The notes under the pieces were generated by a model, which was not told where the DNA came from, made no database searches, and saw only the letters and a list, made by a program, of their open reading frames with translations. 64,000 nt of DNA from an uncultured Pirellulaceae bacterium (GTDB taxonomy: Bacteria > Planctomycetota > Planctomycetia > Pirellulales > Pirellulaceae). The translations under genes were made by a program, and so were the position numbers. This document shows positions 36,284 through 44,341 of the stretch, in pieces (within the stretch, counting starts at the first letter, position 1; the number at the start of each line of letters is the position of its first letter). The stretch is from positions 1-64,000 of the forward strand of contig CALDHM010000015.1 of NCBI GenBank assembly GCA_937941455.1, read 5' to 3'.

Positions 36284-37066
36284 TCACGTCAACCGTCGGC
36301 GTGGACCTGGGAAAAATGCGTTGGTGGTTTGCTGATAACGGCGGTACGCCTCGCCGCGACTTTTGAGTGCCTGCGCCTCGGTGGGAGGGATGCCGGTGAC
36401 ACGAGTGATCAACAGCCACATCACCAGTGGGCCAAAGAGGGTTAGCCAGCCCCATGGATAAGTGATGGCCAAAAATACATAGGCCCACCAATGGACCCAT
36501 TCAAAGAAGTAATTCGGATGGCGCGAATAGTACCACAGCCCATCTTGGCAGACTTGGCCTTTGTTCTGCGGATTTCTGCGGAAAGCGTGCAACTGATAGT
36601 CGGCGATTGATTCCCCGAGAATTCCCAATGAGCCGACGGCCAAGCCGACGAAATCGAGCCAGCCCAAGGATTGGCCGTTGTGGGCCGCGATCAAGATCGG
36701 CAGAGCGAACACGACCACGAAGACGGCTTGCCACTGGTAAAAGCGAAACAACCGCCGCGCCGCGTCAGGGCCCCATTGCTGCTTGAGTGTTTGGTAGCGA
36801 CCATCCTCTGGCATCGACGCCACGCGTCGCCCGATATAAATCGCAAGTCGTGCGGCCCAAATGGTTACGACAGCGGCGACCAGCAGGCGCCGCCACGGCT
36901 GACCGTCGGCCAGCAGCGCGTAGGCCAGACCGAGACCCCCGACTCCCGCAGCCCACGCTACGTCAACGACGCCGGCATCTCCAGTTCGTTTTTGATACCA
37001 GTACATCAGGGCCATCATTACCGCTGCGGCCAACCATCCACCGGCGATCAATACAGCGATCGTCAT
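36284..37066 (-). CDS. DUF1295 membrane protein (steroid 5-alpha-reductase/ICMT-like)
   Basis: A 260-residue protein with six or seven membrane helices. The C-terminal signature GLWYYSRHPNYFFEWVHW and TGIPPTEAQALKSRGEAYRRYQ, ending NAFFPG, is diagnostic of DUF1295, related to the 3-oxo-5-alpha-steroid reductase and isoprenylcysteine methyltransferase folds. It may reduce or methylate a membrane lipid. Its start overlaps the preceding CFA-like stop by four bases (37063-37066), so the two are translationally coupled. Confidence 0.92.
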   Translation of the reverse strand: MTIAVLIAGGWLAAAVMMALMYWYQKRTGDAGVVDVAWAAGVGGLGLAYALLADGQPWRRLLVAAVVTIWAARLAIYIGRRVASMPEDGRYQTLKQQWGPDAARRLFRFYQWQAVFVVVFALPILIAAHNGQSLGWLDFVGLAVGSLGILGESIADYQLHAFRRNPQNKGQVCQDGLWYYSRHPNYFFEWVHWWAYVFLAITYPWGWLTLFGPLVMWLLITRVTGIPPTEAQALKSRGEAYRRYQQTTNAFFPGPRRRLT

Positions 37067-38445
37067 GGCTGGGCCTGCGTCTGGGATGGCTGAGACGTTG
37101 AATCCCGTTCGGCATCGGCCGTCAATAGGGGCTGGCTACAGCGTGCGGCAAAGCGTTGCCGATTGCCGCGCTGGGCGAACAAAGCGTGCACGAGATTGAT
37201 TTGACGTTCGTCGAAGGCGGCTTCGCAATACGCGAGGTAGTAGTCCCACATCCGCATGAACCGCTGATCATAGCCGAGTCTTCGAATGGCGTCGGCGTGT
37301 TGCCAGAATCGCCGTCGCCACCGCCGCAGCGTTTCCGCATAGTCGGCGGCGTAGTCTTGGAGTTGGATGAGCCGCATTTCCGCAGCGCCGGCTGCCGAAC
37401 CGACCAACCGGGAAATGCACGGCAGGCTTCCTCCGGGGAAAATGTATTTGCAAATGAAGTCCACATTCCGCAAGTGTTTTTCATACCGCTGGTCGACGAT
37501 CGTGATCGCTTGGAGCAGGAGCAAGCCCTGTGGTTTGAGAAGCCGTTGGCATTGGCGAAAGAACGTGTCGTAGTATTCGTCGCCCACGGCCTCGATCATT
37601 TCGACCGAGATGATTTTGTCGTACTCGCCTTGGAGGTCGCGGTAATCTTGGTCCAGCACGCGCACGCGATCCTGGAGTCCCTCGGCAGCCACGCGTTGGC
37701 AAGCCCATGCGTACTGTTCGCGGGATATCGTGGTCGTCGTGACTTGGCAGCCGAAGTGCTTGGCCGCGTAACAGGCCAAGGCTCCCCAACCGGTGCCGAT
37801 TTCGAGCAAATGATCCTGCGGCGAAAGTTCTAAGGTCTCGCACAGTCGATGCATCTTTCGCAACTGAGCCCGATGCAGCGATTCGGGATGATCACTGTGA
37901 TCGCTCCAATCGAACAGCGCTGAGGAATAATTCATCGTCGGATCGAGGAAGAGGCAAAAGAAGTCATTCCCCAAGTCATAGTGCGCCCGAATGTTCGTTC
38001 GCGACCGCCGCGGCGTGTTCCTCCGCAGCCAATGGCCGAGTCGCTCCCAGAGCTTGCGCATGTGCGCCCACCAGCCGCCGAATTTATCGGCCTCGTCTAA
38101 ATTGCGAATCAACATCCGAATCAGCCGTGGCAAGTCGGAGCAGGACCAATCGCCATCCATCAAGGATTCGGAAAAGCCCAAGTCGCCTCCTCGCATCACG
38201 CGGCTGTAAAACCGAGGATTCCGTACGACGATGCGGATCGGGGATAGGCTCGCGCGGCGGTCGCCGATTTCCCAGCGATCTTCATAATCGATCAATTCGA
38301 TGGCATCGCCCCGCAGTTGGCAGCCACGACGAAGCAGCGCCGATCGGCAGAGTCGCTGGGCCCACGTGGCGGGCTGACACTCATTGCCAACGCCATCGCT
38401 CATGTTCCATTCACTTTCGATATCTCGAATCATGGTAGTAGGCAT
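37063..38445 (-). CDS. CFA-synthase-family methyltransferase (first)
   Basis: A 460-residue protein resembling cyclopropane-fatty-acyl-phospholipid synthase. An N-terminal lipid-binding-like domain (about 30-130) is followed by HYDLGNDFFCLFLDPTMNYS, motif I LLEIGTGWGALACYAAKHFG, ISVEMIEAVGDEYYDTFF and FICKYIFPGGSLPCI. All are CFA hallmarks. Such enzymes add a methylene or methyl group from SAM to acyl double bonds in membrane phospholipids. The start is ambiguous (38445, 38433 or 38403). It lies 21 bases after DUF1365 and overlaps DUF1295, so it belongs to one operon. Confidence 0.92.
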   Translation of the reverse strand: MPTTMIRDIESEWNMSDGVGNECQPATWAQRLCRSALLRRGCQLRGDAIELIDYEDRWEIGDRRASLSPIRIVVRNPRFYSRVMRGGDLGFSESLMDGDWSCSDLPRLIRMLIRNLDEADKFGGWWAHMRKLWERLGHWLRRNTPRRSRTNIRAHYDLGNDFFCLFLDPTMNYSSALFDWSDHSDHPESLHRAQLRKMHRLCETLELSPQDHLLEIGTGWGALACYAAKHFGCQVTTTTISREQYAWACQRVAAEGLQDRVRVLDQDYRDLQGEYDKIISVEMIEAVGDEYYDTFFRQCQRLLKPQGLLLLQAITIVDQRYEKHLRNVDFICKYIFPGGSLPCISRLVGSAAGAAEMRLIQLQDYAADYAETLRRWRRRFWQHADAIRRLGYDQRFMRMWDYYLAYCEAAFDERQINLVHALFAQRGNRQRFAARCSQPLLTADAERDSTSQPSQTQAQP

Positions 38446-38466
38446 CTTCGCTCGCTGACGTTTGCT

Positions 38467-39486
38467 CTAATCGCCGCGGATCGGCGCATCGATGGTCTGG
38501 AGACTGTCGGCGTATTCCCCGGCGGCTCTGGCTGAGACATGCGGGATGTAGCCATCGAAACCGTCGGAGCTATCGGCCGGATCCTGGGAAACTATTTCTA
38601 GTCTATTTCCGGGATTTGCCCCCGTTTGGTCGGGGTAAACCGTTGTTTTGATTCCGTCAAACCGCTGTTGCGCCGCGGAATTCACCGCTAAGTGCCGGGA
38701 TTTTTTGGGGGGCCAGTCGGATTCCAAGTTTCCGTGGGGTTGGCCAGTTGCCGGGTGCGGTACGAACGGCACTTGTTTCCACCACAATCGCCAAGCTTGG
38801 AAATAGATGTGTCCGACGACTTGAAGGGTCATTAGAGGATAACGCCACAGAATGCGGTTGAGTTGATAGGTGTTTAGCGGACGTTTCTGAAGTTTCATGG
38901 TCACGTCGAAGGGGCATCGGCCGTCGCGGAAATTGGCCATGTGTACGACGGCTGTTTCGCGGGGAACCGTCAGGCGAAACTCGTAACTTATGTCCATCGT
39001 CATGAACGGCGAGACGTGAAATTCCTTGGCAATGCGCTGAGGGCGATCGAGTCGAAAGTGTTGGGGCTCGAGCACGTAAGCATGTTTTTGGCCCCACGGT
39101 GTGTTGGTGACCTCGGCAACCACATACTCGAGAGTTTGCGGCGCATGTCGAGAGTAGCAGTAATAAAACGAAACCGGGTTGAAGCCGAAACCCCAGTAGC
39201 GAAGATGTGTGAGCAGGCGAATAGGGCCCCCCGAAAATTCGCCACCTTGAGCTCGTATCAGCTCGATGACCGACGAGCGCAGATCTTGATCGGCTGGCCC
39301 GAGATAGTCGCGCCGTCGGAAGCGGCCGATCGCCGGGCGCCGTGCCGACCAGAGCCAACGATTGGCGAACACCTTGTCGAGCTCAGCGAGGTCGAGGAAC
39401 AGCAGACTCAGTTGGACGCGAAAGTTGTTTGCAACGGGCGTTTTTCGCCGGTGGCGTACCCAGCCTTCGTAGATGCAGCTTTCCAT
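38467..39486 (-). CDS. DUF1365 family protein
   Basis: About 339 residues from the ATG at 39486 (MESCIYEGWVRHRRKTPVAN). The core LLTHLRYWGFGFNPVSFYYC, the AEVTNTPWGQKHAYVL segment and FHVSPFMTMDISYEFR are diagnostic of DUF1365, a family nearly always encoded beside an FAD amine oxidase-like protein and CFA-type methyltransferases. The C-terminal 90 residues are polar and poorly conserved. The gene starts 79 bases inside the end of the preceding oxidoreductase gene. Its biochemical role is unknown to me. Confidence 0.9.
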   Translation of the reverse strand: MESCIYEGWVRHRRKTPVANNFRVQLSLLFLDLAELDKVFANRWLWSARRPAIGRFRRRDYLGPADQDLRSSVIELIRAQGGEFSGGPIRLLTHLRYWGFGFNPVSFYYCYSRHAPQTLEYVVAEVTNTPWGQKHAYVLEPQHFRLDRPQRIAKEFHVSPFMTMDISYEFRLTVPRETAVVHMANFRDGRCPFDVTMKLQKRPLNTYQLNRILWRYPLMTLQVVGHIYFQAWRLWWKQVPFVPHPATGQPHGNLESDWPPKKSRHLAVNSAAQQRFDGIKTTVYPDQTGANPGNRLEIVSQDPADSSDGFDGYIPHVSARAAGEYADSLQTIDAPIRGD

Positions 39487-40730
39487 GGTTGATTTTCCAG
39501 TGCTGAACAAACTGCCAGGGCACTGATTACGCCATCCTCGTGAAATCCATTCCCCCAATAAGCTCCGGCGAATGACGTCCGATTTGGCCCCAGCAATTCG
39601 GGATGCCGTTGCTGTGCCTCCCGGCGAGCCGTCGTGAAGACGGGATGTTCGTACTTGATCCTGCGGATAACCTTTGCCGGATCAATGCGGGGGTCGGAAT
39701 TGAGGCTGACGCAGTACGTGTGTTTTGCCCGCAGGCTTTGCAGCATATTCATGTTGTAGGTAACGGTTGCCTTTGCAGATGGTTGCTCGGGTAGAAAATA
39801 GTTCCAGCACGCCCAAGCCCGCCGGCAGTTAGGCAATAATCGTTCGTCACAATGCAACACCGCGATGTTTTCTTCATAGGGAAAAGCACCCAGAATTTCT
39901 AGTTCGGCAGATGTCGCCGCCGCGCCGAGGATCTTGAGAGCTTGGTCGCTGTGGCAGGCGAAAATGACGTGATCGTGACAATGCCGCTGGCCGTCGGAAG
40001 ACGTTAACACTACCTGCCCGGGGGAACGCTCGATGCCGACAATCGGGGAATTCAGCCGGATGGTTGCACCCGACGCGGTGGCAAGTGCTCGCATATAGAC
40101 CTGGGATCCCCCGCAGATCACGAACCATTGTGGGCGGTCGCTCACGGACAGCAAGCCATGGTGGCGATAAAATTCCACGATGAAGCGCATCGGGAACTGT
40201 TCCACGATACCGTTGGGGCAGCTCCAGATGGCCGACGCCATCGGAAAGAAAAATTGCTCGCGAAATGACTGGCCGAACGGATGCCTTGCAAAAAAATCGC
40301 CGACCGAGATGTCCGGGTCCAGCGACGAGAGCAGCCGCTCTGCCTGGCGGTTGAACCGCAGCATTTCCCGCAGCAGCCAATAATGTCCAGGACGTATCAG
40401 ATTACTCCGCTGTGCGAATAAACCGTTGAGATCCGCTCCGCGGTACTCTAGCCCAGTCCGCTCGCAATGGACACTGAACGTCATCCGCGTCGGCTGATAC
40501 GCGATCCCCAGTTCCCCCAGCAACCGGAGGAAATTCGGGTAAGTTCGATCGTTGAATACGATGAAGCCGGTATCGATACGGATGATCGAGCCATCCTCTT
40601 CGACGTCGATCGTGTTGGTGTGTCCCCCGGCGTAGTCGTTCGCCTCGAATACGGTGACGCGGTGCTGTCGCCTCAGATAATAGGCCGCAGTCATCCCGGA
40701 TATGCCCGAGCCGACGATCGCTATGTTCAT
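39408..40730 (-). CDS. FAD-dependent amine-oxidase-like oxidoreductase
   Basis: A 440-residue flavoprotein. GSGISGMTAAYYL and FEANDYAGGHTNTI form the FAD-binding start, with RIDTGFIVFNDRTYPNFLRL next. Later HVIFACHSDQALKIL and the C-terminal GAYWGNGFHEDGVISAL are typical of the NAD/FAD-binding partner of DUF1365. It may oxidise or desaturate the lipid that the CFA-like enzymes modify. The last 30 residues extend beyond the usual family end and produce the long overlap with the DUF1365 start. Confidence 0.92.
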   Translation of the reverse strand: MNIAIVGSGISGMTAAYYLRRQHRVTVFEANDYAGGHTNTIDVEEDGSIIRIDTGFIVFNDRTYPNFLRLLGELGIAYQPTRMTFSVHCERTGLEYRGADLNGLFAQRSNLIRPGHYWLLREMLRFNRQAERLLSSLDPDISVGDFFARHPFGQSFREQFFFPMASAIWSCPNGIVEQFPMRFIVEFYRHHGLLSVSDRPQWFVICGGSQVYMRALATASGATIRLNSPIVGIERSPGQVVLTSSDGQRHCHDHVIFACHSDQALKILGAAATSAELEILGAFPYEENIAVLHCDERLLPNCRRAWACWNYFLPEQPSAKATVTYNMNMLQSLRAKHTYCVSLNSDPRIDPAKVIRRIKYEHPVFTTARREAQQRHPELLGPNRTSFAGAYWGNGFHEDGVISALAVCSALENQPWKAASTKAGYATGEKRPLQTTFASN

Positions 40731-40820
40731 TTTGTTCCGCCCAGCGTTTGCCTGTTTATTTCACCCTTGCCGCAAGCTTAGGGGATATTCCCGCGAGTCG
40801 CTGACGATTTGGGCGCCTTC

Positions 40821-40848
40821 ATCTCAGCACGTATATCTCAGCACGCAT
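40821..40848. repeat. 14-bp tandem duplication
   Basis: ATCTCAGCACGTAT (40821-40834) is followed at once by ATCTCAGCACGCAT. A second small duplication, CCGATCAT with CCGATCAT (40854-40870), follows. They lie between the DCC-family and oxidoreductase genes of the lipid cluster. Confidence 0.6.
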
Positions 40849-40866
40849 TGTAGCCGATCATGCCGA

Positions 40867-41292
40867 TCATAAAGTCGAACTGTGACTGGCCTTGTCGCCC
40901 ACCCGGCATTCCATGCATTCTGCTAACGGCCCTCTACCGGTAAGCCGGAGTCGATTCCGTGCGAACCAATCGTAGGACCAATCGCTGAGCTGGCGCAAGA
41001 TGGGCCAGCGAGTCGGCCAAACCAACCAGCCATAACCGATCGCCTCGAACATCCGCCGCGTCACCTCAACCCCTGTGATCCATTCGCCTGCGGCGGTTCG
41101 AGCATGCAAGCGAGCCATCAGCTCATAATACGTTTTGCCGGTGGTGGCTTCGGCGTCAAAATCGGGTCGTGAGATGTCGGTGAACGTGATCCGACCGGCA
41201 CGGGCGCGGGAACGAACCCAGGAGATTTCCCGCCGGCACAGAGGGCAATCCCCGTCAAAAAAAACCTCGATTTCTTCAGTTTTCCGGATCAT
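40867..41292 (-). CDS. DUF393 / DCC-type thiol-disulfide oxidoreductase-like protein
   Basis: A 141-residue protein with the family signature FFDGDCPLCRREISW (residues about 11-25), a thioredoxin-like DxDCxxC start. The conserved EWITGVEVTRRMFEAIGYGW follows. The two cysteines could cycle between thiol and disulfide. It is the first gene of the lipid-modification cluster, 136 bases before the amine-oxidase-like gene. DCC proteins are often found beside fatty-acid and hydrocarbon-modifying genes, but their substrate is unknown. Confidence 0.88.
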   Translation of the reverse strand: MIRKTEEIEVFFDGDCPLCRREISWVRSRARAGRITFTDISRPDFDAEATTGKTYYELMARLHARTAAGEWITGVEVTRRMFEAIGYGWLVWPTRWPILRQLSDWSYDWFARNRLRLTGRGPLAECMECRVGDKASHSSTL

Positions 41293-41769
41293 CTTTTTTT
41301 CTCGACCATCAATCCTGGCGGCGTTTACCGAACGGATGAAGGGCCGGGCAACCGAAAATTTTTTAATTTTTGGCGTTTCCGCGTTGTGAAGCAGCTACCG
41401 TCGTCAGAAATGGAAACGACGAGAAATCGGGGCCTAACCCCGGTTCGGCGAAGGACATTACTGGGAGGACGTTACTGGGGGCCTACCCCAAAATTGGCCC
41501 TCGTTTACGCTTCGGGTTGAGTCGCCGGGCTGTTTTGGAATAGACTCTCAAGCGAGCTGCCTTCCTGTAAGCCCTCTTTCAGTTCGCTTATTCCCTCCAA
41601 AAATCATGTTTTTCGGCGTTCGCCACTCCGGTTGGCGACCGCACAAACCCCGCCAGCGAACTGAACAGCCAAAAATTTTTGATTTTGGGTTTTCGTCCGT
41701 TGTCGAAACGCAAATTTGCCAGTTACACCGAGTTAAGTCACTTGTTTCGCTTGAAAAAGGATGTATCCC
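41293..41769. other. Divergent spacer
   Basis: Separates the minus-strand lipid cluster from the plus-strand beta-propeller gene. I see no gene, strong hairpin or repeat. An AAAAAGG stretch at about 41754-41760 looks like the ribosome-binding site for the ATG at 41770. Confidence 0.5.
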
Positions 41770-43095
41770 ATGGCGGCATGTTTCTCGAAAAGAATGATAA
41801 TCTTGGCGGTTTCGGCATGGTTTGGGGCGGGTTCGTGGGGCGCTTTGACCGCGCAGGTGGACCAGAGCTTGGCTTCCGCTTCACTGCGGCCTGTCCCATC
41901 GCCGACTGCAAGGCCGATTACTGGTGACAAGGACTGGACGCAGTGGCGGGGGCCGAATCGTACCAGCATTTTGGAGGCTTCGCCGCTGGCCACCTGGAGT
42001 GACCTCAGCAAGCTGAAAAAGAAGTGGTCGGTGCCTTTGGGGGAAAGCTATTCTGGCCCGATCGTCACCGAGGTCGCGGTTTTCGTCACCGAGACTGTCA
42101 ACAAGCAGTATGAGGTCGTAAGGGCTCTGGATCGCCAGACAGGGAACCAACTGTGGTCGCACCAATGGGAGGGCGCCATGTCGGTGCCGTTCTTCGCCAA
42201 GGCCAATGGAGACTGGATCCGTTCGACTCCGATTTATGACGACGGGCGCTTGTACGTGGGGGGTATGTGCGACGTCCTTGTTTGCCTGGATGCAAAAACC
42301 GGGGAGCGGCTGTGGATGATCGACTTCGTCAAAGAGATGAAGTCCGAACTTCCCCCGTTCGGCAACGTCCCATCGCCGCTGATCGACGGCGAATTCCTGT
42401 TCACGCAAGCCGGCAATGCCTTGGTCAAAATCAACAAAAAAACTGGGCAAATCGTATGGTCGACGCTGTCTCAATCGGCCGACATGATGAACGCGGGGGC
42501 GTTCAGCAGCCCGATCATCGCCGAAATGCATGGGCAGCGGCAATTGCTGGTCCAGACCCGCAGCGAACTGGCCGGAGTGGATTTGGCCGATGGCAAGGTG
42601 CTCTGGCGGCAGAAGGTTCCCACGTTCCGCGGCATGAACATCCTGACGCCGCTGCCGATCGGCAACCGAGTATTCACCAGTAGCTATCAAGGGGGCTCGT
42701 TCTTGTTCGAGATCAACCACGATGCGGGCAACTGGAGTGTCCGCGAGGTGTGGAAAAGTCGACTCGATGGTTACATGTCATCACCGATCTTGATCGGCAA
42801 CCAGATTTATTTACATCTGCGCAACCAGCGATTCGCTTGCCTCGACCTGGAAACCGGCAAAGATTTGTGGATCACCAAGGGATTCGGCAAGTACTGGAGC
42901 ATGATTGCGAGCGGTGATCGAATCCTAGCGCTCGATGAAAGTGGAAAACTGCTGCTGATTGAGGCATCGCCAGAGGAGTTCAAGTTGCTTGAGAACAAGA
43001 CGATTGGCGATAACACCTGGGCCCATTTGGCTCTCCGTGGCAACGAAATCTTCATCCGCGAACTGAAAGCGATGACGGTTTACGCGGTCGAGTGA
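41770..43095 (+). CDS. Secreted PQQ-type beta-propeller protein
   Basis: About 441 residues from the ATG at 41770 (AAAAAGG 9 bases upstream; an ATG at 41761 is alternative). A signal peptide (to about GALTAQ) precedes the body. DWTQWRGPNRTSI opens the PQQ-like/outer-membrane assembly propeller, and repeated blades end in GxxLW or GKxLW motifs (TGNQLWSHQW, TGERLWMIDF, TGQIVWSTL, DGKVLWRQK, TGKDLWITK). Families of this kind in planctomycetes bind no PQQ in most cases and may act in periplasmic protein or polymer handling. It is flanked by long spacers and has no clear partners. Confidence 0.9.
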   Translation: MAACFSKRMIILAVSAWFGAGSWGALTAQVDQSLASASLRPVPSPTARPITGDKDWTQWRGPNRTSILEASPLATWSDLSKLKKKWSVPLGESYSGPIVTEVAVFVTETVNKQYEVVRALDRQTGNQLWSHQWEGAMSVPFFAKANGDWIRSTPIYDDGRLYVGGMCDVLVCLDAKTGERLWMIDFVKEMKSELPPFGNVPSPLIDGEFLFTQAGNALVKINKKTGQIVWSTLSQSADMMNAGAFSSPIIAEMHGQRQLLVQTRSELAGVDLADGKVLWRQKVPTFRGMNILTPLPIGNRVFTSSYQGGSFLFEINHDAGNWSVREVWKSRLDGYMSSPILIGNQIYLHLRNQRFACLDLETGKDLWITKGFGKYWSMIASGDRILALDESGKLLLIEASPEEFKLLENKTIGDNTWAHLALRGNEIFIRELKAMTVYAVE

Positions 43096-43146
43096 TCGAC
43101 CCTAGTCTGACGTTTTTGCCGCAGTCGAAAAAAATTGGATCAAGAC

Positions 43147-43269
43147 AGCCATTTGAGCAGACTTTGTGCCGCCGTCAGGGACTCGCTCGCGGTTCTCGCG
43201 TGAATCGCAGGCTAGGACCGCGAGTTTGACGAGTTTCGTGACAAGGCCTAGGTTCAAATGGCTTTTTTT
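43147..43269 (+). terminator. Candidate structured RNA / terminator upstream of metF
   Basis: AGCCATTTGA (43147-43156) pairs perfectly with TCAAATGGCT (43254-43263), and a G-U and a C-G pair extend it to 12 bp. Seven T (43263-43269) follow. Inside, CTCGCGGT (43186-43193) pairs with ACCGCGAG (43217-43224), and GACTCG (43180-43185) could instead compete for CGAGTT (43221-43226). This may simply terminate the beta-propeller gene or act as a leader-type regulatory RNA for metF. I could not match it to any known riboswitch. Confidence 0.5.
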
Positions 43270-43462
43270 GTTTATGATTTGGGACAATACTCCGTGTCGC
43301 TGCCTGGGTCTGCACAAATGCTGGGCGGCCTGAAGTTTAAAGACAAAGGTTGCTGAGAACCGCGCGGACCGTGCAGTTGCAGTGGTCGTGAACGCAACAT
43401 CTGGCTGCGTGCCCAACGACGGTTCGGAGTGACTTGATTTCCTCGGCAAAGCTGCTCAACTC
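43270..43462. other. metF leader region
   Basis: No gene is visible. It contains a GACAATACTCC stretch but no promoter that I can assign. With 43096-43269 it makes a 367-base gene-free interval between the beta-propeller gene and metF. Confidence 0.4.
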
Positions 43463-44341
43463 ATGCAATTCTCAAAATTCTTTTCATCTGGAAAACTAGC
43501 GCTCTCGTACGAGTTGTTCCCACCGAAAACGGTCAAAGGGGAAGAGAACCTTTACGCCAATCTCCAGCAGTTGATGGAGTTCTCTCCCGACTTCGTCACC
43601 TGCACCTATGGGGCCGGGGGATCAACTCAAGCGAAAACACTCGACATTGTTGGCCAGGTGAAGGAGCGTTTCGCCGTGCCGGTCGTGTCCCACCTGACCG
43701 TGGTGGGGAGCACCGTGGCGCATTTGCAAAGCTATCTCGAACGGGCGCGGCAAATCGGGGTCGCGGGGATTGTCGCCCTGCGCGGCGACCCGCCGCTGGG
43801 GGACGAATCCTTCCGGCCGGCCGTTGGCGGACTGCGTTACGCAAACGAATTGGTCGAGCTGATTCGTCGAGAGTTTGACGACTTCGGAATTCTCGTTGCC
43901 GGTTACCCCGAGACCCATCGCGAGGCACCCGATCCGCAAACGGATCTCGAGAACCTGAAGCGCAAGGTCGATGCGGGGGCTGATGTTGTCGTTACGCAGC
44001 TTTTTTACGATAATCAGGACTTCTTTCGTTTTCGCGACCGCTGCGTGCAGTTGGGAATCGACGTCCCGATCGTTCCCGGCATCCTGCCGATCACCAGTTT
44101 GCCGCAAATCGAGCGAATCACGTCCCTTTGCGGTGCGAAGCTGCCGGCGCGATTGGTCGACCGGTTGCGGGAGAGGGATACGAGCGAATGGCACTTCGAG
44201 GCGGGAGTCGAGTGGGCCATCGAGCAAACTCGAGATTTGATCGAAGGTGGCGTTCCGGGACTGCACTTTTACGTTCTCAATCAATCTCCAGCCACGCTGC
44301 GCATCTTGCGGGAGTTGAGAGCCGAGTCGACACGAGGATGA
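43463..44341 (+). CDS. metF: Methylenetetrahydrofolate reductase
   Basis: A 292-residue FAD enzyme that reduces 5,10-methylene-THF to 5-methyl-THF for methionine synthesis. SYELFPPKT with the catalytic Glu at the N-terminus, DFVTCTYGAGGST, ALRGDPP and DVVVTQLFYDNQDFFRFRDR are family-typical, as is VPGILPITSLPQI. Length and motif order are normal. The stop shares bases with the next start (ATGA, 44338-44341), giving a three-gene operon with the TPR protein and EamA transporter; I see no metabolic reason for that grouping. Confidence 0.96.
   Translation: MQFSKFFSSGKLALSYELFPPKTVKGEENLYANLQQLMEFSPDFVTCTYGAGGSTQAKTLDIVGQVKERFAVPVVSHLTVVGSTVAHLQSYLERARQIGVAGIVALRGDPPLGDESFRPAVGGLRYANELVELIRREFDDFGILVAGYPETHREAPDPQTDLENLKRKVDAGADVVVTQLFYDNQDFFRFRDRCVQLGIDVPIVPGILPITSLPQIERITSLCGAKLPARLVDRLRERDTSEWHFEAGVEWAIEQTRDLIEGGVPGLHFYVLNQSPATLRILRELRAESTRG

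Noticed and set aside
43096-43462. SAM or SAH riboswitch before metF
   Set aside because: I could not find the conserved cores of these classes; only generic stems are visible, reported as a candidate RNA instead.
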